This document shows, one piece after another, positions 9,959 to 17,608 of a stretch of DNA of 64,000 nucleotides. The position numbers were made by a program, and so were the translations under genes. The notes beneath the pieces were generated by a model, which saw only the letters and a list, made by a program, of their open reading frames with translations, searched no databases and was not told where the DNA came from. Every line of letters starts with the position of its first letter. The stretch's first letter is position 1. This stretch comes from an uncultured Agathobacter sp. (GTDB taxonomy: Bacteria > Bacillota > Clostridia > Lachnospirales > Lachnospiraceae): contig CAKRCS010000010.1 of NCBI GenBank assembly GCA_934307695.1, positions 1-64,000 on the forward strand, read 5' to 3'.

Positions 9959-9990
9959 ACGCCTATGTCAGCTTATGCCGGCATAGGCGT
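9959..9990. terminator. Bidirectional terminator between murG and the HIT gene
   Basis: ACGCCTATG and CATAGGCGT form a 9-bp stem separated by about 14 nt, with T-rich flank after it on the plus strand. It lies between two convergent genes (stops at 9944 and 10009). Confidence 0.75.
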
Positions 9991-10008
9991 TCTTTATGAA
10001 ATGATCTT

Positions 10009-10425
10009 TTAGAACTTCATAGCCTTGCAGATATCTGCAAATTCTTCACCTGAGAACTCTTTATGCCCCCAGCTTACATCTTCCGGTCTGTTATCCGCGT
10101 TGTATCTTGGAATCAGATGTACATGGAAGTGGAAAACCGTCTGTCCGGCTGTCTCCCCGTTGTTCTGTACAATATTATATCCATCACAGCCTAAAACCGA
10201 AGTCTCATGCTTGATCACCTTCTGTGCAAGAATCGCTGCTCTTGAAAGCACATCCGGATCGATCTCGTAAATATTCGCATAGTGCTGCTTCGGCAGGATC
10301 AGGGCATGGCCTTTCGTTGCCGGATCTGCATCTAGGATCACATTAAAATCCTCGTCCTCATAAATCGAATTTGTTGGGATGTCTCCGTTTGCCAGTTTGC
10401 AAAAAATACAATCGTCTTTTCTCAT
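10009..10425 (-). CDS. HIT family nucleotide-binding protein (HinT-like)
   Basis: This is a 138-residue histidine-triad protein, a hydrolase or transferase of nucleoside phosphoramidates and dinucleotides. The diagnostic motif HFHVHLIPRY is complete (about residues 99-108). The N-terminal DCIFCKLANGDIPTNSIYED is the family's usual opening, with CxxC zinc-site residues CIFC. Length matches HinT/Hit proteins. It is monocistronic and convergent with murG. The biological substrate cannot be inferred. Confidence 0.95.
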   Translation of the reverse strand: MRKDDCIFCKLANGDIPTNSIYEDEDFNVILDADPATKGHALILPKQHYANIYEIDPDVLSRAAILAQKVIKHETSVLGCDGYNIVQNNGETAGQTVFHFHVHLIPRYNADNRPEDVSWGHKEFSGEEFADICKAMKF

Positions 10426-10500
10426 TCTATATGTTCTCCTTTAAATTTTATCATTGCCAATACATCTACAGAATGCTACACTTTGTTTTGGAGGATAATT

Positions 10501-11142
10501 ATGTTAAAAAATCAGGACTATGAGCTTCTATTGCATGAAATTAAAAACGCTGTATGCGTCATAAGCTGCTCATTGCAGCTCATCGAGCGAAGTCACCCGG
10601 AGGTTTTGGACTATGCCTTCTGGCAGGATACCTCTTCCGACCTGACCAGTCTTCGCACACTCTTAATCGATGTAGCCAATGCGCAGCTCTGCTCTCATCC
10701 AAAGAAGGAAATTGTCAACATCCCAGACTTTCTCCAGGAGGTTAAGTCCGCATGCCCTGCTGCCAGCACTTCCGGTCATCCACTCATCATCGACATTGAG
10801 GATGGACTGCTGGAGGGCTGCTTTGACCCCGCCCGCGTTCAAAGCGCTCTCCTTAAGCTGCTTGATAATGCCTTCGATGCTCTTTACGAGGACGGCGTTG
10901 TGCTTCTGCGTGCTTACTCGCAGGATAACGGCATTGTATTTCAGGTAAAAGATAATGGACACGGAATCGCAAAAGACGCACTTCCTCAGATATTCCAACC
11001 GTTTTTTAGTTCCAAGAGTGGGAAAAACGGGCTTGGACTCCCTCTCTCCAAAGCGATTGCGGAAGGTCACGGCGGCACGCTCTCCATTGAGTCGGAACTT
11101 GCCAAAGGTACCACGATTACGATTTTCCTGCCATCCAATTAG
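10501..11142 (+). CDS. Small soluble sensor-less histidine kinase
   Basis: The start is placed at MLKNQDYELL because GGAGGATAATT immediately precedes it. The 213-residue protein has an H-box (LLHEIKNAVCVI, about residues 10-21) followed directly by a full HATPase domain. The N box is LLKLLDNAFDAL, G1 is VKDNGHGIA, the F region is FQPFFSSKSGKNGLG, and G2 is GLGLPLSKAIAEGHGG. It lacks a sensor domain and membrane segments, resembling sporulation or nitrogen-type soluble kinases. No response regulator is adjacent. Its stop abuts the stop of the convergent downstream gene with no spacer. Confidence 0.9.
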   Translation: MLKNQDYELLLHEIKNAVCVISCSLQLIERSHPEVLDYAFWQDTSSDLTSLRTLLIDVANAQLCSHPKKEIVNIPDFLQEVKSACPAASTSGHPLIIDIEDGLLEGCFDPARVQSALLKLLDNAFDALYEDGVVLLRAYSQDNGIVFQVKDNGHGIAKDALPQIFQPFFSSKSGKNGLGLPLSKAIAEGHGGTLSIESELAKGTTITIFLPSN

Positions 11143-12135
11143 TTATGCCAGTGGGAAGATCTGATCCAGCATCCGCAAGGTTTTAAAATTACCCTTTGCA
11201 GACATCTCACCGGTCATAAATGCTCGCTGGAAGGTCATCCGTCCATCCACAATGGAACGCATAACCTCCTCCGGAAGCTTCGCATACACATCGATATTTT
11301 CTTCCTGTCCATAATGGATCGTCAGTTCTTTATCTGCCACCGCAATATAAAGCGGTTTTGCCATTCCCTCAATCTGGAAAGAATAGCTTGCATGAAAGTC
11401 CTCCTGCCCCATAAACCGAGATTGCAGATCCTCGATAAACGGAACTTCCTCTGATTTCTGCTCCTGTCCAAGCAGATCCTTGAACATGGAAGCCAGCTCC
11501 TCAATATCTTCCTTCTGTTTCTTGACATAGCTGTCATCCGATACGTATTCCGACAGCTGCTCGCTCTCCTGCGGAGTAAGATTCAACTGCTGCGTGCGCA
11601 AAACGCTCTGCTTGATCGCAAGATTACTTGTCGGCAGGCTCTTCATCTTCTGTGAGATCGTGCGATACAGGTTCTCTGCCTTTTTCTCTATGATGAGGTT
11701 ATAATCCTTATTCATCTCAAATGCCACAAGATCATCCACATATCCGCAAAAGCCCGCGCACGGCAGCCCTCCCAAGATCTCCCACGCATTCATCAGTGTA
11801 AGCTCGCCCTCGCGCTCGCCGTAGGTCGTTGACATAACGATCGGCTGCATATAGGTGGTGCTGATTTTTTCCTTGTCTCCATACAGCCAGCACGCATCCA
11901 GAAACTGCTGCATATATCCGCCGATCCCCAGCCACTCCACGGTTGTCGCAAGAATAATGCCCTCCGCTTCCTTAAAGGTCTGCGGAAGTGTCGCAATCTC
12001 GTTCTTGTGCTCGTAAATGTTGTAGCGCTTCACCTCCACGCGAAGCTCCCTGAGCACCTCTTCCATCTTATTTAAAACGTAAAGCGTCGGATCGTCCAGC
12101 AATCCTCTGCCGCCATAATAGATATTGATGTTCAT
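11143..12135 (-). CDS. Flavodoxin-like/NADPH-FMN-reductase-type protein fused to an SCP2 domain
   Basis: The 330-residue protein begins with a flavodoxin-like Rossmann domain (about residues 1-165, NINIYYGGRG, ATTVEWLGIGGYMQQFLDACW, IVMSTTYGEREG) that could bind FMN. A helical linker follows (about 190-225). The C-terminal part (about 235-330, FQIEGMAKPLYIAVADKELT and a DGRMTFQRAFMTGEMSAKGNF segment) looks like an SCP2 sterol-carrier fold. Such a fusion would pair a flavin domain with a lipophilic-ligand pocket; the substrate is unknown. It is monocistronic, with GGAG upstream. Confidence 0.8.
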   Translation of the reverse strand: MNINIYYGGRGLLDDPTLYVLNKMEEVLRELRVEVKRYNIYEHKNEIATLPQTFKEAEGIILATTVEWLGIGGYMQQFLDACWLYGDKEKISTTYMQPIVMSTTYGEREGELTLMNAWEILGGLPCAGFCGYVDDLVAFEMNKDYNLIIEKKAENLYRTISQKMKSLPTSNLAIKQSVLRTQQLNLTPQESEQLSEYVSDDSYVKKQKEDIEELASMFKDLLGQEQKSEEVPFIEDLQSRFMGQEDFHASYSFQIEGMAKPLYIAVADKELTIHYGQEENIDVYAKLPEEVMRSIVDGRMTFQRAFMTGEMSAKGNFKTLRMLDQIFPLA

Positions 12136-12187
12136 CGCATTTTCTCCAAATCAGATTTTGTCTATAACTGTGTATTAACCCTACAAT

Positions 12188-12853
12188 TTAAGTATATGGA
12201 TATTCCGTATCCAAATCAATAGCTTTCGGTCTTGGACGGTATAAAATAATACTGAGGGCAAAACCGGTCACCAGCCCTCCAAGATGGCTCCAGTTGTCAA
12301 CTCCGGCAGTGCTGATCCCATAGTACAGACACAGGGCGATCATAAACATCATTCCACGCGTCGTCAGCGACTCATACTTGCCCTTATGCCGGATCACAAC
12401 CCACAAGAGACCTCCGATCACCGCAAAAATCGCACCGGATGCACCTGCCGAAACCGCATAATCGTTGCTGCGGCACATCTGCTCATAAGAGATAAAATTG
12501 CTGCCGATCGCCGCAACGAGATACAGCAGCAGATACTTTCCGTGTCCGAGCGCCTCCTCCAGAAAATGTCCCGCGCTTCCAAGCCCGATCATATTGTTAA
12601 ACAGATGCTCGAAACCAAAGTGCATGAATGCAGCCGTAAAAAATCTCCAATATTCCCCATCCTCATAGATTGCCGGAGGGTAGGACGCTCCATGCCGGTA
12701 CATAAACTCTGCATTCTGCGTATCTCCCATTATCTCAAGCACCACAAAAACGAGGATGTTCGCTGCGATCAGCGTGATTGTTACCCAGTTGGCGCGAAAG
12801 ATCTCAAGGTATTTACTTTTTGTGTCCGGTACGTTTTCAAAATTCTGATCCAT
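12188..12853 (-). CDS. Rhomboid family intramembrane serine protease
   Basis: The 221-residue membrane protein has about six hydrophobic segments. It carries the rhomboid signatures FMHFGFEHLFNNMIGL (oxyanion His/Asn region), GASGAIFAVIGG (catalytic Ser) and NWSHLGGLVTGF (catalytic His). It should cleave membrane-spanning substrates within the bilayer. The ATG lies only 8 nt beyond a perfect TATAAT with no ribosome-binding site, so the mRNA may be leaderless. The next in-frame Met falls inside the first membrane segment, which supports this start. Confidence 0.93.
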   Translation of the reverse strand: MDQNFENVPDTKSKYLEIFRANWVTITLIAANILVFVVLEIMGDTQNAEFMYRHGASYPPAIYEDGEYWRFFTAAFMHFGFEHLFNNMIGLGSAGHFLEEALGHGKYLLLYLVAAIGSNFISYEQMCRSNDYAVSAGASGAIFAVIGGLLWVVIRHKGKYESLTTRGMMFMIALCLYYGISTAGVDNWSHLGGLVTGFALSIILYRPRPKAIDLDTEYPYT

Positions 12854-12861
12854 AATATCGT

Positions 12862-12890
12862 ATTATAGAGGCTTTCGGTCGGAAATGCAA
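12862..12890 (-). promoter_or_regulatory. Promoter positioned for a leaderless rhomboid mRNA
   Basis: The minus strand reads TTGCAT, 17-bp spacer, TATAAT. Only 8 nt separate the -10 box from the ATG, which places the expected transcription start at or within a base or two of the start codon. Confidence 0.65.
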
Positions 12891-12901
12891 TGTTTCCGAT
12901 G

Positions 12902-14203
12902 TCACACAAAACGATATTTTACATCCGCGAAACGAACGATGTCATTTGTTTTCAGCTGCGTTTCCTGCTTGTAGGACAGCGGTTCATCATTTACAAATGT
13001 GCCGTTTGTCGAATTGAGATCTTCTAAGTAGTATTCCTCCTCCCGGTACTCGATCCGCGCATGTATACGGCTTATGGTATCCTTGGCGATCTTTATGTCC
13101 GATTCCTCGCTCTGTCCCACCTGCACAGTCTTTTCCCCCAGACGGATGTTGTCAAAATGCTCGTAGCCCTCATAGAGCAGCAGCCCTTCCGGATGTTCCC
13201 TGTAATCCGTCAGGCAGATCGTCGGATGTATCTGCGCATGCACATTTACTGATGCTGCCTCCTCCACGTCATCTTCCGGTCTTACAACAAGCCAGTCCTC
13301 CTTCGGTTGATCCGCTTTCATCTTCTGTTTCCATTCGTCCCAGATCTTTAGCATCTTAGAAAAAATCTGCTTGCATTTTGATGTGGTTACAGACTGCGCA
13401 GCCGGCTTTCCCCCCATTGTCTCTTCCTTGATTCCATTCGCCGGTTTCCACTGCTTCTTTATCTCATTCCTCTGTTTCCTCGTTTCACTCGTTGGCTCAC
13501 ATCGTTTCTCCGTCTCATTTGCCAACATCCACTGTTTCTCCGTCTTGTTCAATGATTCCCGCAACATCATGCCCGACTCTCCGCTGTTTATAGTATAACT
13601 GTCCGGCGTCATCGTTTGAGATTCACTTTCTTTCATATAAGTATTATGACTTTGTGGCTCGGATACCGCAAAAATCGCATCCCGGATGTCCTTGATGCGA
13701 TATCCTTCCTGAAGCGTCCGCTCATAGATCTCATACGCAAGCCGTACCGCCTGTGCATCCTTGTGATCAATCTTCGTAAGCAGATATTCCATCAAAGCAC
13801 AAAATCCTTGCGCCACCTCGCCCTCCGCTCCCGGCAAAGCCGTAAAAACGATTTCCTGCGTATGATTTACAATGTAGATAAGCTCCGGTTCTAATTGCAG
13901 GCAGGAGGTGTATATCAGATGCTGCTCCAATATTTCCATCTGTGCACACACACTGCATAAAATCTGTTTTAAAAAGGCTTCCCCCAGCGGCTTGATCCTG
14001 CAAAAGGTGTCCAGCGACTGCTTTCCGGATATGTCATACCAATACCACACGCCACCATCCACATAACACTTTTCCATGGGAAGCAGCCCCGAAAGCTTCT
14101 GCTTCTGTAACATCTGCTCATCGAAAGCTGCCACATTTTCAGCCTTTATCTTCATATAGCTGCCGGACAATGTCCGTTCAAAAAGTATCCGATCCTGTTC
14201 CAT
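12902..14203 (-). CDS. FHA-domain protein with N-terminal DUF6382-type region (Tad locus)
   Basis: This 433-residue cytosolic protein has an N-terminal globular domain (about residues 1-190) that I associate with DUF6382. A charged, Lys/Glu-rich linker with repeated ETEKR/NEIKKQWKPAN-like phrases follows (about 215-265). A C-terminal FHA domain (about 350-433) has GQSEESDIKI, the Ser-Arg-Ile-His core SRIHARIE, and DLNSTNGTFVNDE. FHA domains bind phosphothreonine, so a Ser/Thr kinase partner is expected; one is encoded at 26153. It is the last gene of the tad operon and overlaps the preceding pseudopilin gene by 26 bp. Confidence 0.85.
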   Translation of the reverse strand: MEQDRILFERTLSGSYMKIKAENVAAFDEQMLQKQKLSGLLPMEKCYVDGGVWYWYDISGKQSLDTFCRIKPLGEAFLKQILCSVCAQMEILEQHLIYTSCLQLEPELIYIVNHTQEIVFTALPGAEGEVAQGFCALMEYLLTKIDHKDAQAVRLAYEIYERTLQEGYRIKDIRDAIFAVSEPQSHNTYMKESESQTMTPDSYTINSGESGMMLRESLNKTEKQWMLANETEKRCEPTSETRKQRNEIKKQWKPANGIKEETMGGKPAAQSVTTSKCKQIFSKMLKIWDEWKQKMKADQPKEDWLVVRPEDDVEEAASVNVHAQIHPTICLTDYREHPEGLLLYEGYEHFDNIRLGEKTVQVGQSEESDIKIAKDTISRIHARIEYREEEYYLEDLNSTNGTFVNDEPLSYKQETQLKTNDIVRFADVKYRFV

Positions 14204-14399
14204 CTATCCATCCCCCTACAAATTCATCTCTGTAAAATACCTCAACGATCCATGCGTCATCCTTATAATATCCGGTCACATCCTCTTTACTCTCCTGATA
14301 GAAAAGCACCGCTGTCCGCATTGCGAAGGCAAATGTAAAAAGTAACAGCGGAATCGTAAGCGCAGCCTCGATCGTATAGCTTCCTTTTAAAAAATTCAT
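14178..14399 (-). CDS. Short TadE-like pseudopilin
   Basis: This is a 73-residue protein beginning MNFLKGSYTIEAALTIPLLL. The Gly-Ser-x-T-x-E followed by a hydrophobic stretch is the prepilin-peptidase-processed N-terminus of TadE-like minor pilins; processing would occur after Gly6. A short acidic C-terminal tail follows. Its start overlaps the stop of the preceding peptidase gene as ATGA. The longer open frame in which it lies is mostly a shadow of that peptidase gene, so I take this internal start. It is probably a minor component of the Flp pilus. Confidence 0.75.
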   Translation of the reverse strand: MNFLKGSYTIEAALTIPLLLFTFAFAMRTAVLFYQESKEDVTGYYKDDAWIVEVFYRDEFVGGWIDGTGSDTF

Positions 14400-14827
14400 A
14401 CCTCTATCCCTCTTATACAAAGAACCCCCGCCAATAAAAACGGGACAAATGGTATCTCGAATCGGGCACTTTTTCGCAGGATAACATATAGGAACAGTGC
14501 AACAATGCTCAGCCCTGTCATCGCCAGCCACATCGCTCCAAACAACTCCGAAGCGCTGATGCAACAGCCGGTTGCCAGCAGTACCCATGCATCCCCGAAT
14601 CCAATCTGCTCTTTCGTCGCATAGACAAGCACTATGCAGATAATCCCAGGAATAAGTGCCAGTAAAAAATCCTTCCACGCAGCTCCCGCCGCAATGCGCA
14701 GTATACTTCCACATACCCCACACGCCACGGTCACGATCAAAGAAATCTCCTTCCGCCGCATATCCATAATGCTGTTTCCCGTTAATCCCATGATCGCTAT
14801 GATCCATCTTGCTAATTCTATCTGCAT
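14396..14827 (-). CDS. Second A24-type prepilin peptidase-like membrane protein
   Basis: This 143-residue protein has about four hydrophobic segments. It includes the peptidase-type aspartate regions DMRRKEIS (first Asp) and GFGDAWVL (GxGD). It resembles TadV/CpaA prepilin peptidases, and a second family member is encoded at 21869 at the other end of the operon. Presence of both aspartates suggests it is active. It ends in an ATGA overlap with the small TadE-like gene. It has a good ribosome site (AAGGGG). Confidence 0.8.
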   Translation of the reverse strand: MQIELARWIIAIMGLTGNSIMDMRRKEISLIVTVACGVCGSILRIAAGAAWKDFLLALIPGIICIVLVYATKEQIGFGDAWVLLATGCCISASELFGAMWLAMTGLSIVALFLYVILRKSARFEIPFVPFLLAGVLCIRGIEV

Positions 14828-14847
14828 ATTTCAGATCCCCTTATCTT

Positions 14848-15705
14848 CTATTCTTTTGCACACTTAGAGCACGGACGTTTATCCGTTACTTCCTCCCGTA
14901 GCAGGACGGTAATCGTCCGCTTTAATCCACTGCACTGCAAGCTGTTGTGAAAACAGTCTCCGTAGTCCGTGACATACCAGTGTTTACTGCCTGTATTTTT
15001 TGCCACGCACCGCTCACACTCGTAGTATTTATATCCATTTTTATTCCGCAAATCCTCTATTTCAGCAGGTTTTATCTCCCGGATGCTAAGATCGAGATAT
15101 GTACATTTTTTTGTCACATGATATACCGTTCCCGTCTCTGTAACATACACATACGCCTTTTCTTCCCCCGCAGAGCTGCTCCCGATCCACTTCCTGCATT
15201 TGATCTCCTGATGTACCGGGACTTCATGTATAAGGAAAAAGGGAATTGGAAGCGGAATACTATAATCAGCAGATAACGTATAATACTCCTCGTTTTGGCT
15301 TGAACCAGAGATTGCAAGCAGGGCATCGGCACCATTCAGGCATGTCGAGGCGGTTTCCGATTCTCTCAATTTTGTCAGGAAAAGTCCTTCTGCCACCGAC
15401 AGACCGGCCAGTTCTTTCCCGGAAGTATGCCCCATTGCCGCCGCCCGTCTGCCCGCGTAATTGAGTGCTGCATACACCTCTGTTTCCACCGCCAGCACCC
15501 GGAAAAAGCAAAGAATAAATGCCAGAAAAGCGGCGGTAAACGGAATGACGCACGCGGCTTCCAAGGTAAATGATCCTCTTTTTGATCTTCGGCAGATGCG
15601 TAGGGGTGTCTCTTTCGCGTCTTGTTTGGACATTGTTTTGTTTGCGCTTTTGGGGAGAGATTTATAATTCATGCTATTTAAAGGTATATGAACACAAAGA
15701 GACAC
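14848..15705 (-). CDS. TadE-like pseudopilin with Cys-rich C-terminal domain
   Basis: This is a 285-residue protein. A basic leader precedes KRGSFTLEAACVIPFTAAFLAFI (about residues 43-65), the typical TadE N-terminal processing site and membrane helix. The C-terminal third contains paired cysteines in two similar units (VTKKCTYLDLS...YECERCVA and FHNSLQCSGLKRTI...PCSKCAKE), suggesting a surface-exposed disulphide or metal-binding domain. The start is uncertain: the frame opens with GTG two bases after the previous stop, and ATGs at 15672 and 15633 lack a ribosome site. The start region lies inside a large RNA hairpin. Confidence 0.78.
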   Translation of the reverse strand: MSLCVHIPLNSMNYKSLPKSANKTMSKQDAKETPLRICRRSKRGSFTLEAACVIPFTAAFLAFILCFFRVLAVETEVYAALNYAGRRAAAMGHTSGKELAGLSVAEGLFLTKLRESETASTCLNGADALLAISGSSQNEEYYTLSADYSIPLPIPFFLIHEVPVHQEIKCRKWIGSSSAGEEKAYVYVTETGTVYHVTKKCTYLDLSIREIKPAEIEDLRNKNGYKYYECERCVAKNTGSKHWYVTDYGDCFHNSLQCSGLKRTITVLLREEVTDKRPCSKCAKE

Positions 15706-15714
15706 CCCTACACA
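15597..15714 (-). repeat. 19-bp inverted repeat bracketing the TadE start region
   Basis: TGTGTAGGGGTGTCTCTTT at 15714-15696 (minus strand) pairs with 15615-15597 along 19 bp with a single G-U wobble, across a loop of about 80 nt. The 5' arm covers the stop codon of the upstream gene and the GTG start; the 3' arm lies in early codons of the TadE-like gene. Confidence 0.85.
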
Positions 15715-17426
15715 CCTGCCTTTCGATATGAAAATGATTGCTGCACGGGTATGGTAAACGCCCGCTTCTTATTTCGCGTGAGCTGTTCCATCCCCGTAAA
15801 AATGGTATGGGAGCTGTAATTCATCGCAATTTCCGCATCGATCACCAAGTGATCCATGCAAAAATCCTCAAATCCTTCCTTGCTGCGGATCACATGCTCC
15901 TGAATATTCATTGCACGGTAACTGACCTTCTGTGCCTGCATCATCAGTAAAAAACCAAGATAATGCTGGTAGGACAGCCCGTTTTGACAGTTTGTGGCTG
16001 TTCCGAAGGAAGTGAAAACGCTTCCCAGACGCAATAGATCCGAAGTCCACTGTGTACTGTTTTTAATAATTGCAATCTTGTCCCCGGACAGGAGCGCCCT
16101 TACATCCAGCACACTTTCCGCAAGCGCCCATGCCGCAAGCAATCCGCATTTGACCGCATATATGATGCCGGGATTTGCTGTGACCCCCGCAAGCGATAGT
16201 GCAACCGAGTACGCCAATTCCTGTTTGGATGCGTCGGCTGCCAGGTACGCCAGATTCGCTGCTTCCCGCACGGCAAGCAGCCGCTGCACCGTCTCGCTTA
16301 AGTTGCTCTGATCCTTCTCGTTTCCGCAAAGCAGATACTCCAGTTCATAGGCAAGCGTCCCGGCTGCCTCCCCGCTTGTATAGCAGGCAAAGTGATCCAA
16401 AAGATACTCCGTAAAAAGCAAGGTGTCCGTTGCATCGGTCAGGATTGGCTCCAGCCCGATTCCTGTGTATTTCTCCCTTTTTGACACGGCATCCGACCAG
16501 TCTTCTTTCATATTAGAAATAGCTTTTGCATCCTTAAGCACAAGCGAAAGCGTCCCCTGATGCCAAAGATTCTTTATGATTCCCAGAGGATTTTCCGCCG
16601 GTTCGATCGCACGTTCCCCAGCCTCTGTTCCCGCCTTTTTCTCTGCGTTTTTCTCTGCTTTCTTGTCTGCTTTCTTGTCTGCTTTCTTCGTTGCTTTCGC
16701 CTTTTTTGCTGCTTCTTGTGCTTTCTTTCTCTCCTCTTCCTCCTTCTTCGCTTTTTCTTCCTCCAGCCGCCTGGCTTCCGCGATCGCATTGTCCGCTCCT
16801 GCAAGAGCTGTGTCATCGGGTTTGTCCGAAATATCCATGCCGGAAAGCTGCTGATACTCGGCAGCCAGCTTCTCGATTGCCTGCTGCCCGATCGTATTGC
16901 GCATATAGTCCGAGATTGTTTTTATGTACGCCTTTCCATCCTCGTCAGTCAGCATACGGTATGCCACAAACTCTGCACCTTTTGTGTCCATGCGTAAATG
17001 GTTTGTCCCTCTCATAAACCCTCTCTGACTTAGACTTTCCTTGGAAAGGTCTGCCGCGTAATACTCCCATGACACGAAAGGCTCCTGTTCTTCGGTCATA
17101 CCGTTATCCAGCGCCAATATCTTGTATTTCTCCCAAAGCGGGCTGCAATAATTTGAAAAGACCGACTCCACTACTAAGGAAGTGTTCATCTGTGCTACCC
17201 GGCGGAGCTGCTGCTGATGTGCAGCCTCCAACAGCACAAATAGAAACGAAGCAACCAGCATTATACTTAGCGCCGCAAATACGGTCATACTTCCTCTTAC
17301 ATTTCCGGAATTATACCTTGCCTTTTTGTGTTCTATTTCTTTTTTAATTCCCGTCTTTCCGGTTTCCCGTCTCATCTCATCGGTTTTGCATTCCTCCCGC
17401 TTTCCTTCTGTCCCACGCATTCTCAT
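15708..17426 (-). CDS. DUF5702-type membrane-anchored Tad-locus protein
   Basis: This is a 572-residue protein. A charged N-terminal leader (about 40 residues) precedes RGSMTVFAALSIMLVASFLFVLLE, a pseudopilin-like hydrophobic segment. A long predicted extracellular region follows. It has a strongly charged Glu/Lys/Ala coiled-coil insert (about residues 220-275, rich in EEEKAKKEEEERKKAQEA). I associate it with DUF5702, a Firmicute Tad-locus family. Its start overlaps the Flp pilin stop as ATGA, so translation is coupled. It may be a tip or adhesin-like minor pilin; function is inferred from context only. Confidence 0.8.
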   Translation of the reverse strand: MRMRGTEGKREECKTDEMRRETGKTGIKKEIEHKKARYNSGNVRGSMTVFAALSIMLVASFLFVLLEAAHQQQLRRVAQMNTSLVVESVFSNYCSPLWEKYKILALDNGMTEEQEPFVSWEYYAADLSKESLSQRGFMRGTNHLRMDTKGAEFVAYRMLTDEDGKAYIKTISDYMRNTIGQQAIEKLAAEYQQLSGMDISDKPDDTALAGADNAIAEARRLEEEKAKKEEEERKKAQEAAKKAKATKKADKKADKKAEKNAEKKAGTEAGERAIEPAENPLGIIKNLWHQGTLSLVLKDAKAISNMKEDWSDAVSKREKYTGIGLEPILTDATDTLLFTEYLLDHFACYTSGEAAGTLAYELEYLLCGNEKDQSNLSETVQRLLAVREAANLAYLAADASKQELAYSVALSLAGVTANPGIIYAVKCGLLAAWALAESVLDVRALLSGDKIAIIKNSTQWTSDLLRLGSVFTSFGTATNCQNGLSYQHYLGFLLMMQAQKVSYRAMNIQEHVIRSKEGFEDFCMDHLVIDAEIAMNYSSHTIFTGMEQLTRNKKRAFTIPVQQSFSYRKAGV

Positions 17427-17596
17427 TGATAGATCTTCCCTGCCTGGTCCGTGATGGACTGGAAAATATCTGACACAAGTGATGTGAGTCTCTTCTTAAA
17501 AATCAGAACCAGACCGATCAGAACCACCAAAATTAAGATCAGTTCTACTACTCCGATCCCGTCCTCTTCCATGATAAAATTCTTAAATCCAAACAT
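17423..17596 (-). CDS. Flp-type (type IVb) major pilin, Flp1-like
   Basis: This short 57-residue gene begins MFGFKNFIMEEDGIGVVELI. The Gly-x-x-x-x-Glu context (GIGVVELILILVVLIGLVLI) is the class IVb prepilin cleavage and polymerisation segment, followed by KKRLTSLVSDIFQSITDQ. It matches the Flp1-like pilin family of Firmicute tad loci. A ribosome site (AGGAGAAAAT) lies just upstream. It sits between tadC (12 bp away) and the DUF5702 gene (ATGA overlap). As the likely main pilus subunit it would be expected at high level. Confidence 0.88.
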   Translation of the reverse strand: MFGFKNFIMEEDGIGVVELILILVVLIGLVLIFKKRLTSLVSDIFQSITDQAGKIYQ

Positions 17597-17608
17597 AATT
17601 TTCTCCTT

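Noticed and set aside
14400..14807. N-terminal part of a 209-codon frame overlapping the second peptidase gene
   Set aside because: It is a frame shadow of the peptidase gene. Only the last 73 codons (14178-14399) look like a real TadE-type protein.
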